From: Methanocorpusculum parvum
Lineage (GTDB): Archaea; Halobacteriota; Methanomicrobia; Methanomicrobiales; Methanocorpusculaceae
Direction: 5' to 3'
Assembly (NCBI GenBank): GCA_015063085.1
Contig: SUTD01000003.1
Span: forward strand, 50,575-114,574
Length of the DNA stretch: 64,000 bases
In this document: positions 1-8,374 of the stretch, piece by piece
Layout: each line of letters begins with the position of its first letter
Numbering within the stretch: the stretch's first letter is position 1
Program-made: the position numbers and the translations under genes
The notes under the pieces: generated by a model
The model's database searches: none
What the model was told of the DNA's origin: nothing
What the model saw: the letters and a program-made list of their open reading frames with translations, nothing else

Positions 1-2
1 AT

Positions 3-2081
3 ATTCTTCCGTATGTACTGCTCGCAGCACCTATTGCAGTGTATCTTTTCCTCCTGTTGAACGGAAACTTTAGCTGGATGTTCAAAGGACTGCCGCTATT
101 CATATCTCTGGTCCTTGTATCAATAATTCTGATAATAAACAGGAAATCGATATTCTCTGGTGATTTGAAACTCTGTTCAGAAGTTTATCTGTCAGAAAAA
201 TTCTCACCGCAATGGCTTTTGAAGATATTTGGCATTTTATTCTCTGCTGCTTTTGTCTGGATTCTGGTAACAGACACGCGCGATGCGATATTTCTTCTGT
301 TTATCATCGCACTGTATTCTCTCATAGTATTGCAGATATTTGCAAAAGAATCAGGCAAGCGTTTCACTCCGCTTATTCTTCTTGAACTGATGGCAGTATT
401 TGTTCTCCAGGTATTCTCCACGCTGTTTACCCATGCATATTACTATGGATGGACTGATGTTCCAGTACATTTAAACTGGATTCAGACGATTGTGGAAAGC
501 GGGCATGTTGAATCCATTCTTGGGCAGTATACAAACTATTGCCTCTTCCATATTGACTCAGTGATGGCATCGCTGCTTTCCGGTCTTGATACCTATACAA
601 CCCTTTATCTTACTGCAACACCGCTTATCATTGTATCAACTGTCTTCATCTACCATATTGCAAAGCACTTTACCAAATCATCTCAGTTGCCGCTTCTTGC
701 TTCTTTCTTCTATGTAATGATTCCGGTTATCATTCAGTATGCTGTTTATCCAATGCCGAGGATGCACTCCACCATTGCTTTCATCATCATTCTTTACGGC
801 ATGTTTAGATGGGGTAAGGAGTTTAAATTCTCTCATCTCCTTCTAGTGTTGTTTGTTATGCTGTATATGGTACTGGTACACCATGCGCAGTTAATTCCTG
901 TTGCATTGATGATGACGGGGATTTTTGTTTTCCTCCTTATTTACCGCTACAGATTCACTCTTCTGCAGAAACTTACTCTTGGCTTCTTCTATCTGGTATC
1001 AGCAGTTGGTTTGCTGGTTGGTCCATACGGTGCGCCATGGGTTTCCAAATACCTTGAAAAGATTTTACAGAGTGTTCCATCCACACCTGTTATAAACCCA
1101 TCCAATCCTGGAACTGATATCCCGCAGGTTGCTGTTCCCTCAACCCCTGTAATCCCCGGTGATGTTCCAGGAAGTGTCGTCGAAGAAGTCATTGAATCCG
1201 GCGGCTCTTCCGGAAGTGTTTTCGCTCAAACTTCTGCGGCTGAATCTCTTGATGCTTGGAATCAAGTTTTAATTGGAGAATTTGGAGTTTCTGCCTGGTT
1301 TAGCCTTATCTCAACTGCAATGATGATTGTCTTCATCCTCTTTGGGATTTACTATCTTCTGTCTCCAAAGATGATGAATAAGAAAATTGCCGTCTTTGGT
1401 ATGTTTGGTATTGTTTTGACTCTTGTCTTTGCCCCACATGTTGCAGAAATTGTTGAATCATGGCTGAGTACGGATTTAGAGTTAGATCGGCTTCGTTTGG
1501 TAATGTCACCTGTCTATGCGGTAATTATGGCTGTTGGTTGTGCAGTTATTGCAAATCTTGTTTCCTCTATGAAAAATGATAATGGAAGAAAAAGAGGAGT
1601 GCCTGTTGCCATCTTGCTCTGCATAGCATTAATTGTGGCTTCTCCTATCATGGCTGAATCACGTGATAGTACTGCATTTGATGGGCTGATGATTGCTGAC
1701 ACTGATTATTTCACCGAAACTGAAATGGTAGCTTTGAATAGTCTGGAAGAATACATTCCTGCTGGTTCATCCATCTATACTGACCAGCCTGTAATGAGAT
1801 ATTATCCAGGTTCAAAGGGATATCTGAATTATGATATGGCATATTTTTCTTTCAAAAATGGCGGAGACAAACTGTATTCAGAGAATGTGGATGTTCCACA
1901 CCTTGTAGAATATGTCATTGTTCGTGATGATCGATATGAACTGAGTGGTTTGTGGTACGCTGATTCTAATGGAAAAAGTGTGAGAATAACTCCTACGGAT
2001 GAGAATACGCTAGTTCTATTTGAAAATGTAGTTATGATGGCTAAGGTATACTCTAGCGAGAGTATATGGGTAGTTCATTGA
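3..2081 (+). CDS. Multi-spanning membrane protein, GT-C glycosyltransferase-like (5' partial)
   Basis: The reading frame is open to the left window edge, so the N-terminus is missing; the first in-frame GTG at 39 is probably not the true start. At least ten hydrophobic segments can be seen. After the early helices lies an Asp-containing extracytoplasmic stretch (YYYGWTDVPVHLNW) of the kind found in GT-C enzymes that use lipid-linked sugars. A Pro/Ser/Thr-rich linker near residues 345-390 breaks the membrane domain, and a soluble C-terminal domain of about 130 residues follows the last helix. The neighbours are glycosyltransferases, a flippase and sugar-nucleotide genes, which fits surface glycan or S-layer glycosylation. 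The family assignment is an inference from topology and context; no exact match was recognised. Confidence 0.6.
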   Translation: MLPYVLLAAPIAVYLFLLLNGNFSWMFKGLPLFISLVLVSIILIINRKSIFSGDLKLCSEVYLSEKFSPQWLLKIFGILFSAAFVWILVTDTRDAIFLLFIIALYSLIVLQIFAKESGKRFTPLILLELMAVFVLQVFSTLFTHAYYYGWTDVPVHLNWIQTIVESGHVESILGQYTNYCLFHIDSVMASLLSGLDTYTTLYLTATPLIIVSTVFIYHIAKHFTKSSQLPLLASFFYVMIPVIIQYAVYPMPRMHSTIAFIIILYGMFRWGKEFKFSHLLLVLFVMLYMVLVHHAQLIPVALMMTGIFVFLLIYRYRFTLLQKLTLGFFYLVSAVGLLVGPYGAPWVSKYLEKILQSVPSTPVINPSNPGTDIPQVAVPSTPVIPGDVPGSVVEEVIESGGSSGSVFAQTSAAESLDAWNQVLIGEFGVSAWFSLISTAMMIVFILFGIYYLLSPKMMNKKIAVFGMFGIVLTLVFAPHVAEIVESWLSTDLELDRLRLVMSPVYAVIMAVGCAVIANLVSSMKNDNGRKRGVPVAILLCIALIVASPIMAESRDSTAFDGLMIADTDYFTETEMVALNSLEEYIPAGSSIYTDQPVMRYYPGSKGYLNYDMAYFSFKNGGDKLYSENVDVPHLVEYVIVRDDRYELSGLWYADSNGKSVRITPTDENTLVLFENVVMMAKVYSSESIWVVH

Positions 2082-2124
2082 GATATTTCATCCCCATCAT
2101 TTATTTTCCAACTAATATCATTGA

Positions 2125-2138
2125 GGGGTACTAACCCC
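2125..2138. terminator. GC-rich hairpin after the GT-C-like gene
   Basis: Arms GGGGT (2125-2129) and ACCCC (2134-2138) with a 4-nt loop stand out in AT-rich sequence, 44 bases after the stop of the membrane protein and between convergent genes. No long T-run follows, so a terminator role is only suggested. Confidence 0.35.
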
Positions 2139-2191
2139 ACAAACACTATGAATCGTATCCAGATAGTTATAAGTATAGTATCAGTAGACAA

Positions 2192-3007
2192 TTAGTTTCT
2201 CCTTAGATTCTTGTATAGTCTGCCCCATAGTTCTTTGCTTTGATGAAGATATACAACACTCATATATCGCAGAATAAAGATTGATTTTATACATGACACA
2301 TAACGAACAACTCTAAATCCTGTTGAATTCCCAAACACTATTCCTGAACAAGAAGAGAAAAGATATTTTGTAAAAATATCATGACAGCCTTCTTTAACAA
2401 GATTTGGATGAATATATCCATTTGCGTTGTGAATTAAAGATGGGAAGAGAGGATTATTAGAATCCAATTTTAATGTGATATATCGATTGTAGTGATTCTG
2501 ATATTCCTTTAAAGCAAACATATGGAGTTTAGGGTAACCATGCTCCACAGATAATTTCAACAAATCAATGATACATTTCATATAATCATTTGCTTTTCGG
2601 ATATCCCAGTTAATTTTCTTGTGTCCAACTCTGTAACAATATGTTTGAAGTTGGGATGCATAGAATGAACCAACAGTTGTCATCACATTCACAAAAAACG
2701 GCAGGTCCTGTCCTCGTAAATAATCAGGAAATACAATTCCATGATCCATCAACATCCTACGAGAATAGATGAAACGCTGATAGAAAAAAGATATTTGATA
2801 ATCTGAAAAACTCACCATTCCAGAAGAGAAAAACACGTATTCATTGGAAGGTGATAATATTCCATCATCCCAACATATGAGTGATCCGCCAGCAATATCA
2901 ACATGGAATTTTTTCGCAGAATTATATAATTCTTCTAAGACGTTTGCAGAAGGATACCAATCATCTGAATCCATAAATGCAATATATTCGCCTCTTGCAA
3001 TCTGCAT
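2192..3007 (-). CDS. Family 2 glycosyltransferase lacking its N-terminus (silent arm of an invertible pair)
   Basis: The product resembles the middle and C-terminal part of a GT2 enzyme: it begins at the region before the DxD-type motif (MDSDDWYP) and runs through an acceptor domain of about 230 residues. The first 60-70 residues of a GT-A fold (ISVIIPVYN..., DDGSTD) are absent. The frame stays open upstream of the ATG at 3007 to about 3144 without a good start. From 3094 to 3039 it reads LLEKNSQDSRIRILQQENK, identical to the + strand gene at 3312-3367 and in the same frame. Inverting the segment between the two repeats would attach a promoter and complete N-terminus to this gene. As it stands it is probably not expressed as an active enzyme. 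Base composition is AT-rich compared with the rest of the window. Confidence 0.7.
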   Translation of the reverse strand: MQIARGEYIAFMDSDDWYPSANVLEELYNSAKKFHVDIAGGSLICWDDGILSPSNEYVFFSSGMVSFSDYQISFFYQRFIYSRRMLMDHGIVFPDYLRGQDLPFFVNVMTTVGSFYASQLQTYCYRVGHKKINWDIRKANDYMKCIIDLLKLSVEHGYPKLHMFALKEYQNHYNRYITLKLDSNNPLFPSLIHNANGYIHPNLVKEGCHDIFTKYLFSSCSGIVFGNSTGFRVVRYVSCIKSIFILRYMSVVYLHQSKELWGRLYKNLRRN

Positions 3008-3038
3008 CCCTTTATTCCGTGCAGCCCCACTACCTTTA

Positions 3039-3094
3039 TTTTCCTGTTGTAAAATTCTGATTCTTGAGTCCTGTGAATTCTTCTCTAGTAGGAT
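3039..3094 (-). repeat. 56-bp inverted repeat, left copy
   Basis: Its reverse complement is identical over all 56 bases to 3312-3367. It lies inside the reading frame of the minus-strand glycosyltransferase and encodes the same 18 residues in the same frame as the right copy. Beyond the perfect core the two genes are only partly similar. Confidence 0.9.
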
Positions 3095-3126
3095 AATTGA
3101 TTTGTAAATAATTTTTGTAAATTTAG

Positions 3127-3143
3127 CTATATAGATATAATAT
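3127..3143 (+). promoter_or_regulatory. TATA-like promoter inside the invertible segment
   Basis: An A/T stretch (CTATATAGATATAATAT) lies 25-41 bases before the ATG at 3168, the usual distance for an archaeal TATA box with a short leader. It sits between the inverted repeats, so inversion would turn it to face the minus-strand glycosyltransferase. Confidence 0.5.
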
Positions 3144-3167
3144 CACATCAAATAATTAATACCACAC

Positions 3168-4283
3168 ATGAACCCTTTAATCTCAGTAATTATTCCTATA
3201 TACAATATGTCTGAATATCTCAATCAATGTCTCGACAGCATATTGTCCCAATCGCTAAAAGAAATTGAAATAATCTGTGTTGATGATGGTTCGACAGATA
3301 ATTCTATGGAAATCCTACTAGAGAAGAATTCACAGGACTCAAGAATCAGAATTTTACAACAGGAAAACAAAGGTGGAGGGGCAGCACGTAACTTAGGATT
3401 AAATGTGGCAAAAGGCAAATACCTCTCTTTTTTAGATTCAGATGATTTCTTTGAACCAGAAATGCTTGAAAGCGCGTACCATACTGCTGAAAAATCTGAT
3501 GCAGACATAACGATATTCGAATATAAGATATACAACACAAACACATCACAACACTCAAATAAAAAGCACGGTTTGTCGAATACTGTATTAAACCTCAAAC
3601 AACCACTATCACACAAAGATATACCTCAATCCATATTCTCAATAACAAATCCAGCCCCATGGAATAAACTATACAAACATGACTTCATCAAGAGATATAA
3701 CCTTAGATTTCAAGAAATCAAAAAAAACAATGACCTCTACTTTGGGTTTACAACGCTCTACTTTGCAGAAAAAATAGCTATTCTCAACAAACCTCTCTTA
3801 TCATATAGAACCGGGACTGGAACAAATACACAAGCAACAACCTACAAAAATCCCAATGATATTTACTATGCCCTTATAGAAGTACACAAACATCTCTCAA
3901 ATACACCCTCATGGAATTTAGTCGAAAAGAGTTTTATCAATGAGGCATTGAATCACTGTATCGGGCAGTTAGACAAACTCAGAGAGAGATATCCACATGC
4001 ATTTGAGGAGTTAAAGACATTGTTGAATACGGAAGGTTATGAGAAACTAGGAATTTCAAAACATCCTAAAGCTGATTTTGAAAAAAAATGGAACTACTGG
4101 AGATATCAAGAGTATCTCACATGGAAAGAAGATGAAGATTCCAATCATATAGAGAAAATTAGGAGGCAGTTGTGTTTGTCAGTATGTCAATTCTATTCTC
4201 TGGTTGTTTCTCTGATAAACGTGTTGAGATTTGACGGAGCGAGGGAAGCAACAAAACAAGTTCTGGATTTCATCCATAAATAA
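3168..4283 (+). CDS. Family 2 glycosyltransferase (currently intact arm of the invertible pair)
   Basis: A complete GT-A protein of 371 residues: ISVIIPIYN at the N-terminus, the sugar-nucleotide binding VDDGSTDNS near residues 40-48, KGGGAARN, and the metal-binding DSDD at about residues 90-93. A variable acceptor domain follows. It probably transfers a sugar from a nucleotide donor to a surface glycan on the cytoplasmic face of the membrane. It is convergent with the flippase gene 6 bases downstream. The first 67 residues or so are separable from the rest because the 56-bp repeat crosses the gene there, and the remainder is only moderately similar to the minus-strand partner, so the two probably differ in acceptor or donor. 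AT-rich composition suggests acquired DNA. Confidence 0.85.
   Translation: MNPLISVIIPIYNMSEYLNQCLDSILSQSLKEIEIICVDDGSTDNSMEILLEKNSQDSRIRILQQENKGGGAARNLGLNVAKGKYLSFLDSDDFFEPEMLESAYHTAEKSDADITIFEYKIYNTNTSQHSNKKHGLSNTVLNLKQPLSHKDIPQSIFSITNPAPWNKLYKHDFIKRYNLRFQEIKKNNDLYFGFTTLYFAEKIAILNKPLLSYRTGTGTNTQATTYKNPNDIYYALIEVHKHLSNTPSWNLVEKSFINEALNHCIGQLDKLRERYPHAFEELKTLLNTEGYEKLGISKHPKADFEKKWNYWRYQEYLTWKEDEDSNHIEKIRRQLCLSVCQFYSLVVSLINVLRFDGAREATKQVLDFIHK
3312..3367 (+). repeat. 56-bp inverted repeat, right copy
   Basis: Perfect inverted copy of 3039-3094, placed inside the intact glycosyltransferase gene directly after its nucleotide-binding DDGSTD region. The 217 bases between the two copies carry a TATA-like element, the start codon and about the first 48 codons. 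Confidence 0.9.
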
Positions 4284-4289
4284 ATAGAA

Positions 4290-5762
4290 TTAACCCCACC
4301 CCAAATACTCCCTAACCCTCTTTTCCTTCAGCACTAACCACCCAACATAAACCACTCCAACCCCAACAGCCGCGACACAAACAACCCACTCCGGTAGCAC
4401 TCCCGATAAACTCAGACAGAACACCAATCCAGCCCCTACCACTGACGCCAGAACAGCCTTTTGCACATTTCGCCAAATCACCGCAAACGAAGCACCAGAC
4501 CGTCTGACAACCACATACCCCATAAACCCATACACAAACACCCCGCTAATCATGAACAGGAATAACCCAAGATACGCATTCCCGACAATACCACCAATCA
4601 GCAGAGACAGAAATCGCGTGGAAAGATTCAGCACATTGTAGAAGAATCCGAAACCCTGAAACTCCATCACGTAGATTAGCTCGCTCATAATTGAAGCAAC
4701 AAACCAGATCATTGCCCAAAGAGCAAGAATCTGCGCAAACACTCCTGCTTCGTACCATTCAGAACCAAACACTAATCCAAACAAATTTCCGCCCACCACT
4801 CCAAGTAACAAAAACGGCATGACAGCAACCATAATAAGAACAGAACATATCTCCTCTGTCAGCTGCGGAAGTGTGCCGTCATGCTTTGCAACAGCCCCGC
4901 GCTGCAGAAACACCTGACGAATTGAACCGCCGATAAAACTCATCGGCATCTGAATCATCGAGAATCCAAGAGTGTAAAGACCAGCAATAACCGGAGAGAA
5001 AAATCCGGACAGCATAAGTACTGGGAGCTGCCAGGAGATGACATTCATAAGATTCGACCAGGTATCAATCAGCGGAAACTTCCGGTATCGTACCATCTGA
5101 GATTTGATATTAGAAAGAGAACAGCTCTCTTTGAGTATCGCAAAATCTGCACGGAGTCCGCGAATAAGTAAGATGATGGTGCCGAGAGTCTGACCTGCAA
5201 TCTGTGCAGCGATAAGCGACAGAGCGTGAATCTGTCCTACAAGACCTAACCCAAGTTTACACCCGCTTCCAGTAATTGACTGCAGTGCCTGAGTTGCTGC
5301 TTGCGTTCCAAAACGTTTGTTTCTGGTGTTCCAGTATCTGAGTGCAAGATATAATCCGTCAATGAAAACCAGAAGCGGAATCAGAAGGACATACGGAGAG
5401 AGTTCCGGAGTGTTGAAAATATTTACAATCCCCTCTCCAAAGAAAAGGAAAACCGGTATCAACACTGCAGTGAAACAGAGGAGAACACCAATACAGGCAA
5501 GAAACACTCCACCTGCTTCCTTCTGATTTTTCGGCAGAAGAATTGCAAGCTCATAGCGCATGCAGGAGATTACAGTCAGGATGCTGACAATCGAGATGAA
5601 AACAGAAGCAACACCATAAATATCAGGGCTGAAAATACGAGTGATTATAGGAGTGAGACAGATTCCAACAGCCTGCGCTATGATGGTTCCAGTAACTAAT
5701 TTTCCCACATCACGACCGAAGGACTTTTTGTCGTTCTTTTGGCTCTCTACAGAATCACCCAT
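4290..5762 (-). CDS. Wzx-like polysaccharide flippase (MATE/MOP superfamily)
   Basis: A 490-residue protein with about 12-14 hydrophobic helices. The N-terminus (GRDVGKLVTGTIIAQAVGI, then TPIITRIFSPDIYG) is typical of oligosaccharide-repeat translocases, which move undecaprenyl- or dolichyl-linked glycans across the membrane. It belongs with galU and ugd upstream on the same strand and with the glycosyltransferases to its left. The gene starts 26 bases after galU, so it may be transcribed with galU and ugd. Confidence 0.85.
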   Translation of the reverse strand: MGDSVESQKNDKKSFGRDVGKLVTGTIIAQAVGICLTPIITRIFSPDIYGVASVFISIVSILTVISCMRYELAILLPKNQKEAGGVFLACIGVLLCFTAVLIPVFLFFGEGIVNIFNTPELSPYVLLIPLLVFIDGLYLALRYWNTRNKRFGTQAATQALQSITGSGCKLGLGLVGQIHALSLIAAQIAGQTLGTIILLIRGLRADFAILKESCSLSNIKSQMVRYRKFPLIDTWSNLMNVISWQLPVLMLSGFFSPVIAGLYTLGFSMIQMPMSFIGGSIRQVFLQRGAVAKHDGTLPQLTEEICSVLIMVAVMPFLLLGVVGGNLFGLVFGSEWYEAGVFAQILALWAMIWFVASIMSELIYVMEFQGFGFFYNVLNLSTRFLSLLIGGIVGNAYLGLFLFMISGVFVYGFMGYVVVRRSGASFAVIWRNVQKAVLASVVGAGLVFCLSLSGVLPEWVVCVAAVGVGVVYVGWLVLKEKRVREYLGWG

Positions 5763-5788
5763 ATCTCACAATTCCTGAAATCAGAATC

Positions 5789-6649
5789 TTAGAATCCTTT
5801 CATTGTCTCAACAACCAAATCCCTGTACCGCTCATCCATCATCAGGAGTTTCAGGTTTGACACAATCCACGTGTCAATATCACCAATATCATACCGGGTG
5901 CTCTTCGCGATGACGCCAAGATAATCCGTGTACTTACTCAGAGCATCCGTCAGCTGAATCTCGCCTTTTCTTCCCGGCTTCGTATGCTCTAAGATCTCGA
6001 AAATCCCAGACGTCAGCACATAACGCCCCATAGCACCAATGTTTGACGGAGCTTCCTCCGGAGTCGGCTTTTCAATAATATCCAGAATCTGATAAACTCT
6101 GTCCTCAATCAGACGACCGTCAATGATTCCGTAATCCTTGATTTTGTGTTCCGGAACTACCTCAACTCCGATAACCGGTTGCTGGTACTTGACGAGCATA
6201 TCTGCAAGCTGTGCCGTGCACGGCTTTTCCCCTTTGTCCGGCAAACAAATAGTGTCCCCTAAGAGAACCGCAAACGGTTCATCTCCGACATGCTGCTTTG
6301 CACAAAGAACTGCATCACCTAAGCCCCGCTGTTCCTTCTGTCTGATGTAGTGGATATCAGCAAGGTCTGAAAGACGCTCACTTGCTTCCAGGAGTTCAGT
6401 GTTTCCAGAGTTTGCCAGATGCAGGTTCAGTTCAGCTGAGACATCAAAGTGATCTTCAATTGCCCGCTTGTTTCGTCCAGTGATGATTAAGATGTCGTCA
6501 CAACCCGAGGCAACAGCCTCTTCAACCACATACTGGATAACCGGTTTGTCCACAACCGGCACCATCTCTTTGGGCATTGCCTTGGTTATCGGGAAGAAAC
6601 GAGTGCCGAATCCTGCCGCGGGAATTACTGCTTTAGTTACTTTTTCCAT
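5789..6649 (-). CDS. galU: UTP-glucose-1-phosphate uridylyltransferase
   Basis: Makes UDP-glucose from UTP and glucose 1-phosphate. The nucleotidyltransferase signature AAGFGTRFFPITKAMPKEM is at residues 10-28, followed by the VVDKP motif, and the 286-residue length is normal for GalU. The ATG at 6649 is chosen over the longer frame to 6766 because it has GGTGAG just upstream and because the longer frame would run far into ugd. It is 5 bases after ugd, so the two form an operon that turns glucose 1-phosphate into UDP-glucuronate for surface glycans. Confidence 0.93.
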   Translation of the reverse strand: MEKVTKAVIPAAGFGTRFFPITKAMPKEMVPVVDKPVIQYVVEEAVASGCDDILIITGRNKRAIEDHFDVSAELNLHLANSGNTELLEASERLSDLADIHYIRQKEQRGLGDAVLCAKQHVGDEPFAVLLGDTICLPDKGEKPCTAQLADMLVKYQQPVIGVEVVPEHKIKDYGIIDGRLIEDRVYQILDIIEKPTPEEAPSNIGAMGRYVLTSGIFEILEHTKPGRKGEIQLTDALSKYTDYLGVIAKSTRYDIGDIDTWIVSNLKLLMMDERYRDLVVETMKGF

Positions 6650-6654
6650 AGAAC

Positions 6655-7923
6655 TCACCAACAGATTCCTTCCGCATCCGGAATCGATAAGATGTGCCTT
6701 CCGTCGATAATTGCACGGTTTTTCATCTGGTCGAACTCTTTGTCGAGTTTGGTAAACTCCGACCACTCAGTCATCACAAGGCATCCATCCGCATCAGTTA
6801 ACGCTTCAGCGGCGGTTATAACGTACTCTGCAGTTGGGAACAACTTCTGCATGGAATCAGATGCCATCGGGTCATAACAGACCGGCTTTGCTCCTGCGGA
6901 AAGGAGCTTTTCGATGACCGGAATGCTACGGGACTCGCGGATGTCATCGGTGTTGTCCTTGAAGGCGAGGCCGAGCACAGCGATGCGTTTGCCGGCAAGG
7001 GTGCCGATTTTTTCTTCCAGAAGGTCAATCATTCTGAGCGGCTGGAGGTCGTTTACTTTGAGGACGGCATCCAAGAACACCGGCTCCTGGTTTTCCTTTC
7101 TGATGATGTCGGCTAAGGCGGAGACGTCCTTCGGGAAGCAGCTTCCGCCAAATCCGGCACCGGCGTTCAGGAACTTCGGGGATACACGGGAATCCATACC
7201 GACGCCTTTCATGACTTCGTAGACATCAACGCCAAGCTTCTTGCAGAGGTTTCCGATTTCGTTAGCGAAGGAGATCTTTGCGGCGAGAAGGGCGTTGGAG
7301 GTGTACTTGATCATCTCGGCAGCGGTCGGTTCGACATCGAGAATCGGGGCTTCGATTCCGGCGTAGAGGTTGTGCATGATTTCCGCTGCCTTAGCGTCTG
7401 CCGTTCCAATTACGATTCTGTCCGGGTTCATGAAATCGAATACGGCTCTTCCTTCGCGCAGGAACTCCGGATTCATGCAACACCCGAATGCAAGGTCAGG
7501 GAGTTTCTCACGGATGGTTTTGCAGACTACGTTTTTGGTCGTTCCCGGAGGCACCGTGCTTTTCACGACAACAACCGGATACTCAGTGTGTGCTTTGGCA
7601 AGTTCGTCTGCGATGTTTTCTGCGGCCTGTCTGATGTAGGTAAGGTTGGCAGATCCGTCCGGGTTCGGCGGGGTTCCTACTGCTATGAATACGGAGTCTG
7701 CGGTCTGGACGGACTCGTACGTGGTGGATGCAGTCAGATTCTGTCCCACGTGGGCTTTCAGGATGTCCTCTAAGCCTTCCTCGTAGATTGGCGGGACGGC
7801 ACTGTTGATTGCTACGACTTTCTCCGGGAAGATTTCCACGATGGTGACATGGTGGTTGAGGGTTGAGAGGCATGCCCCGGTGACAAGGCCGACATACCCT
7901 CCGCCGATGATAGTTACGTTCAT
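6655..7923 (-). CDS. ugd: UDP-glucose 6-dehydrogenase
   Basis: Oxidises UDP-glucose to UDP-glucuronate with NAD+. Visible features are the N-terminal Rossmann motif GGGYVGLVTG (residues 7-16), the VGTPPNPDG loop, the central domain around GTTKNVVC, and the catalytic Cys262 within GFGGSCFPKD. The C-terminal UDP-binding domain follows. The 422-residue length is normal. It is the first gene of an apparent ugd-galU-flippase operon. UDP-ManNAc dehydrogenases are close relatives, but the adjacent galU favours UDP-glucose as substrate. Confidence 0.92.
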   Translation of the reverse strand: MNVTIIGGGYVGLVTGACLSTLNHHVTIVEIFPEKVVAINSAVPPIYEEGLEDILKAHVGQNLTASTTYESVQTADSVFIAVGTPPNPDGSANLTYIRQAAENIADELAKAHTEYPVVVVKSTVPPGTTKNVVCKTIREKLPDLAFGCCMNPEFLREGRAVFDFMNPDRIVIGTADAKAAEIMHNLYAGIEAPILDVEPTAAEMIKYTSNALLAAKISFANEIGNLCKKLGVDVYEVMKGVGMDSRVSPKFLNAGAGFGGSCFPKDVSALADIIRKENQEPVFLDAVLKVNDLQPLRMIDLLEEKIGTLAGKRIAVLGLAFKDNTDDIRESRSIPVIEKLLSAGAKPVCYDPMASDSMQKLFPTAEYVITAAEALTDADGCLVMTEWSEFTKLDKEFDQMKNRAIIDGRHILSIPDAEGICW

Positions 7924-8374
7924 GATGTATCAGAGATGGTGAATAATTGTGTATACATTGGACGTATGATTACTTAATGGTAGGGAGAGTATAATACTGT
8001 ACGTGCATCAGTTAATTTCAGAGGAGGCAGTACAAGGTTAAGTTGTTTTGGCAGTACCATCTCATCGTACTTTACAAAACAGACTATTTTTCCCAAAAAA
8101 TAAAATAAGGACATCATAATAATTATACACCACCTGAGATAGATACATGAAATAATTGACAAAAAAAGAGAACGGATTAATCAAAGTTATCACGGGAATA
8201 CAGCATCAGGAAAATCATCATTGTAAAAGACCCAATCAAAGCAAAACTGGATGAGGACGGCATTCTCACCATAAGCCTGTTTGACTTCCTGCTGCATGAT
8301 GACAGTCTGGACTGGTAAGCATAACCGATACCTCACACCCCACCTTTATCCCTCCTCCCCGCCAATATATACCC
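7924..8374. other. Intergenic region with a possible small ORF remnant
   Basis: This 450-base AT-rich gap holds promoters for the two divergent flanking genes. At 8181-8318 on the + strand there is an open frame of 45 codons ending IIVKDPIKAKLDEDGILTIS and then a Phe/Leu-rich tail to TAA. It has protein-like composition but no ATG or GTG start in frame. It may be a decayed gene or a short protein with an unusual start. Nothing else was recognised. Confidence 0.3.

Noticed and set aside
7370..7773. Open frames on the strand opposite ugd
   Set aside because: They are shadows of a well-supported gene; no start signal or family feature.
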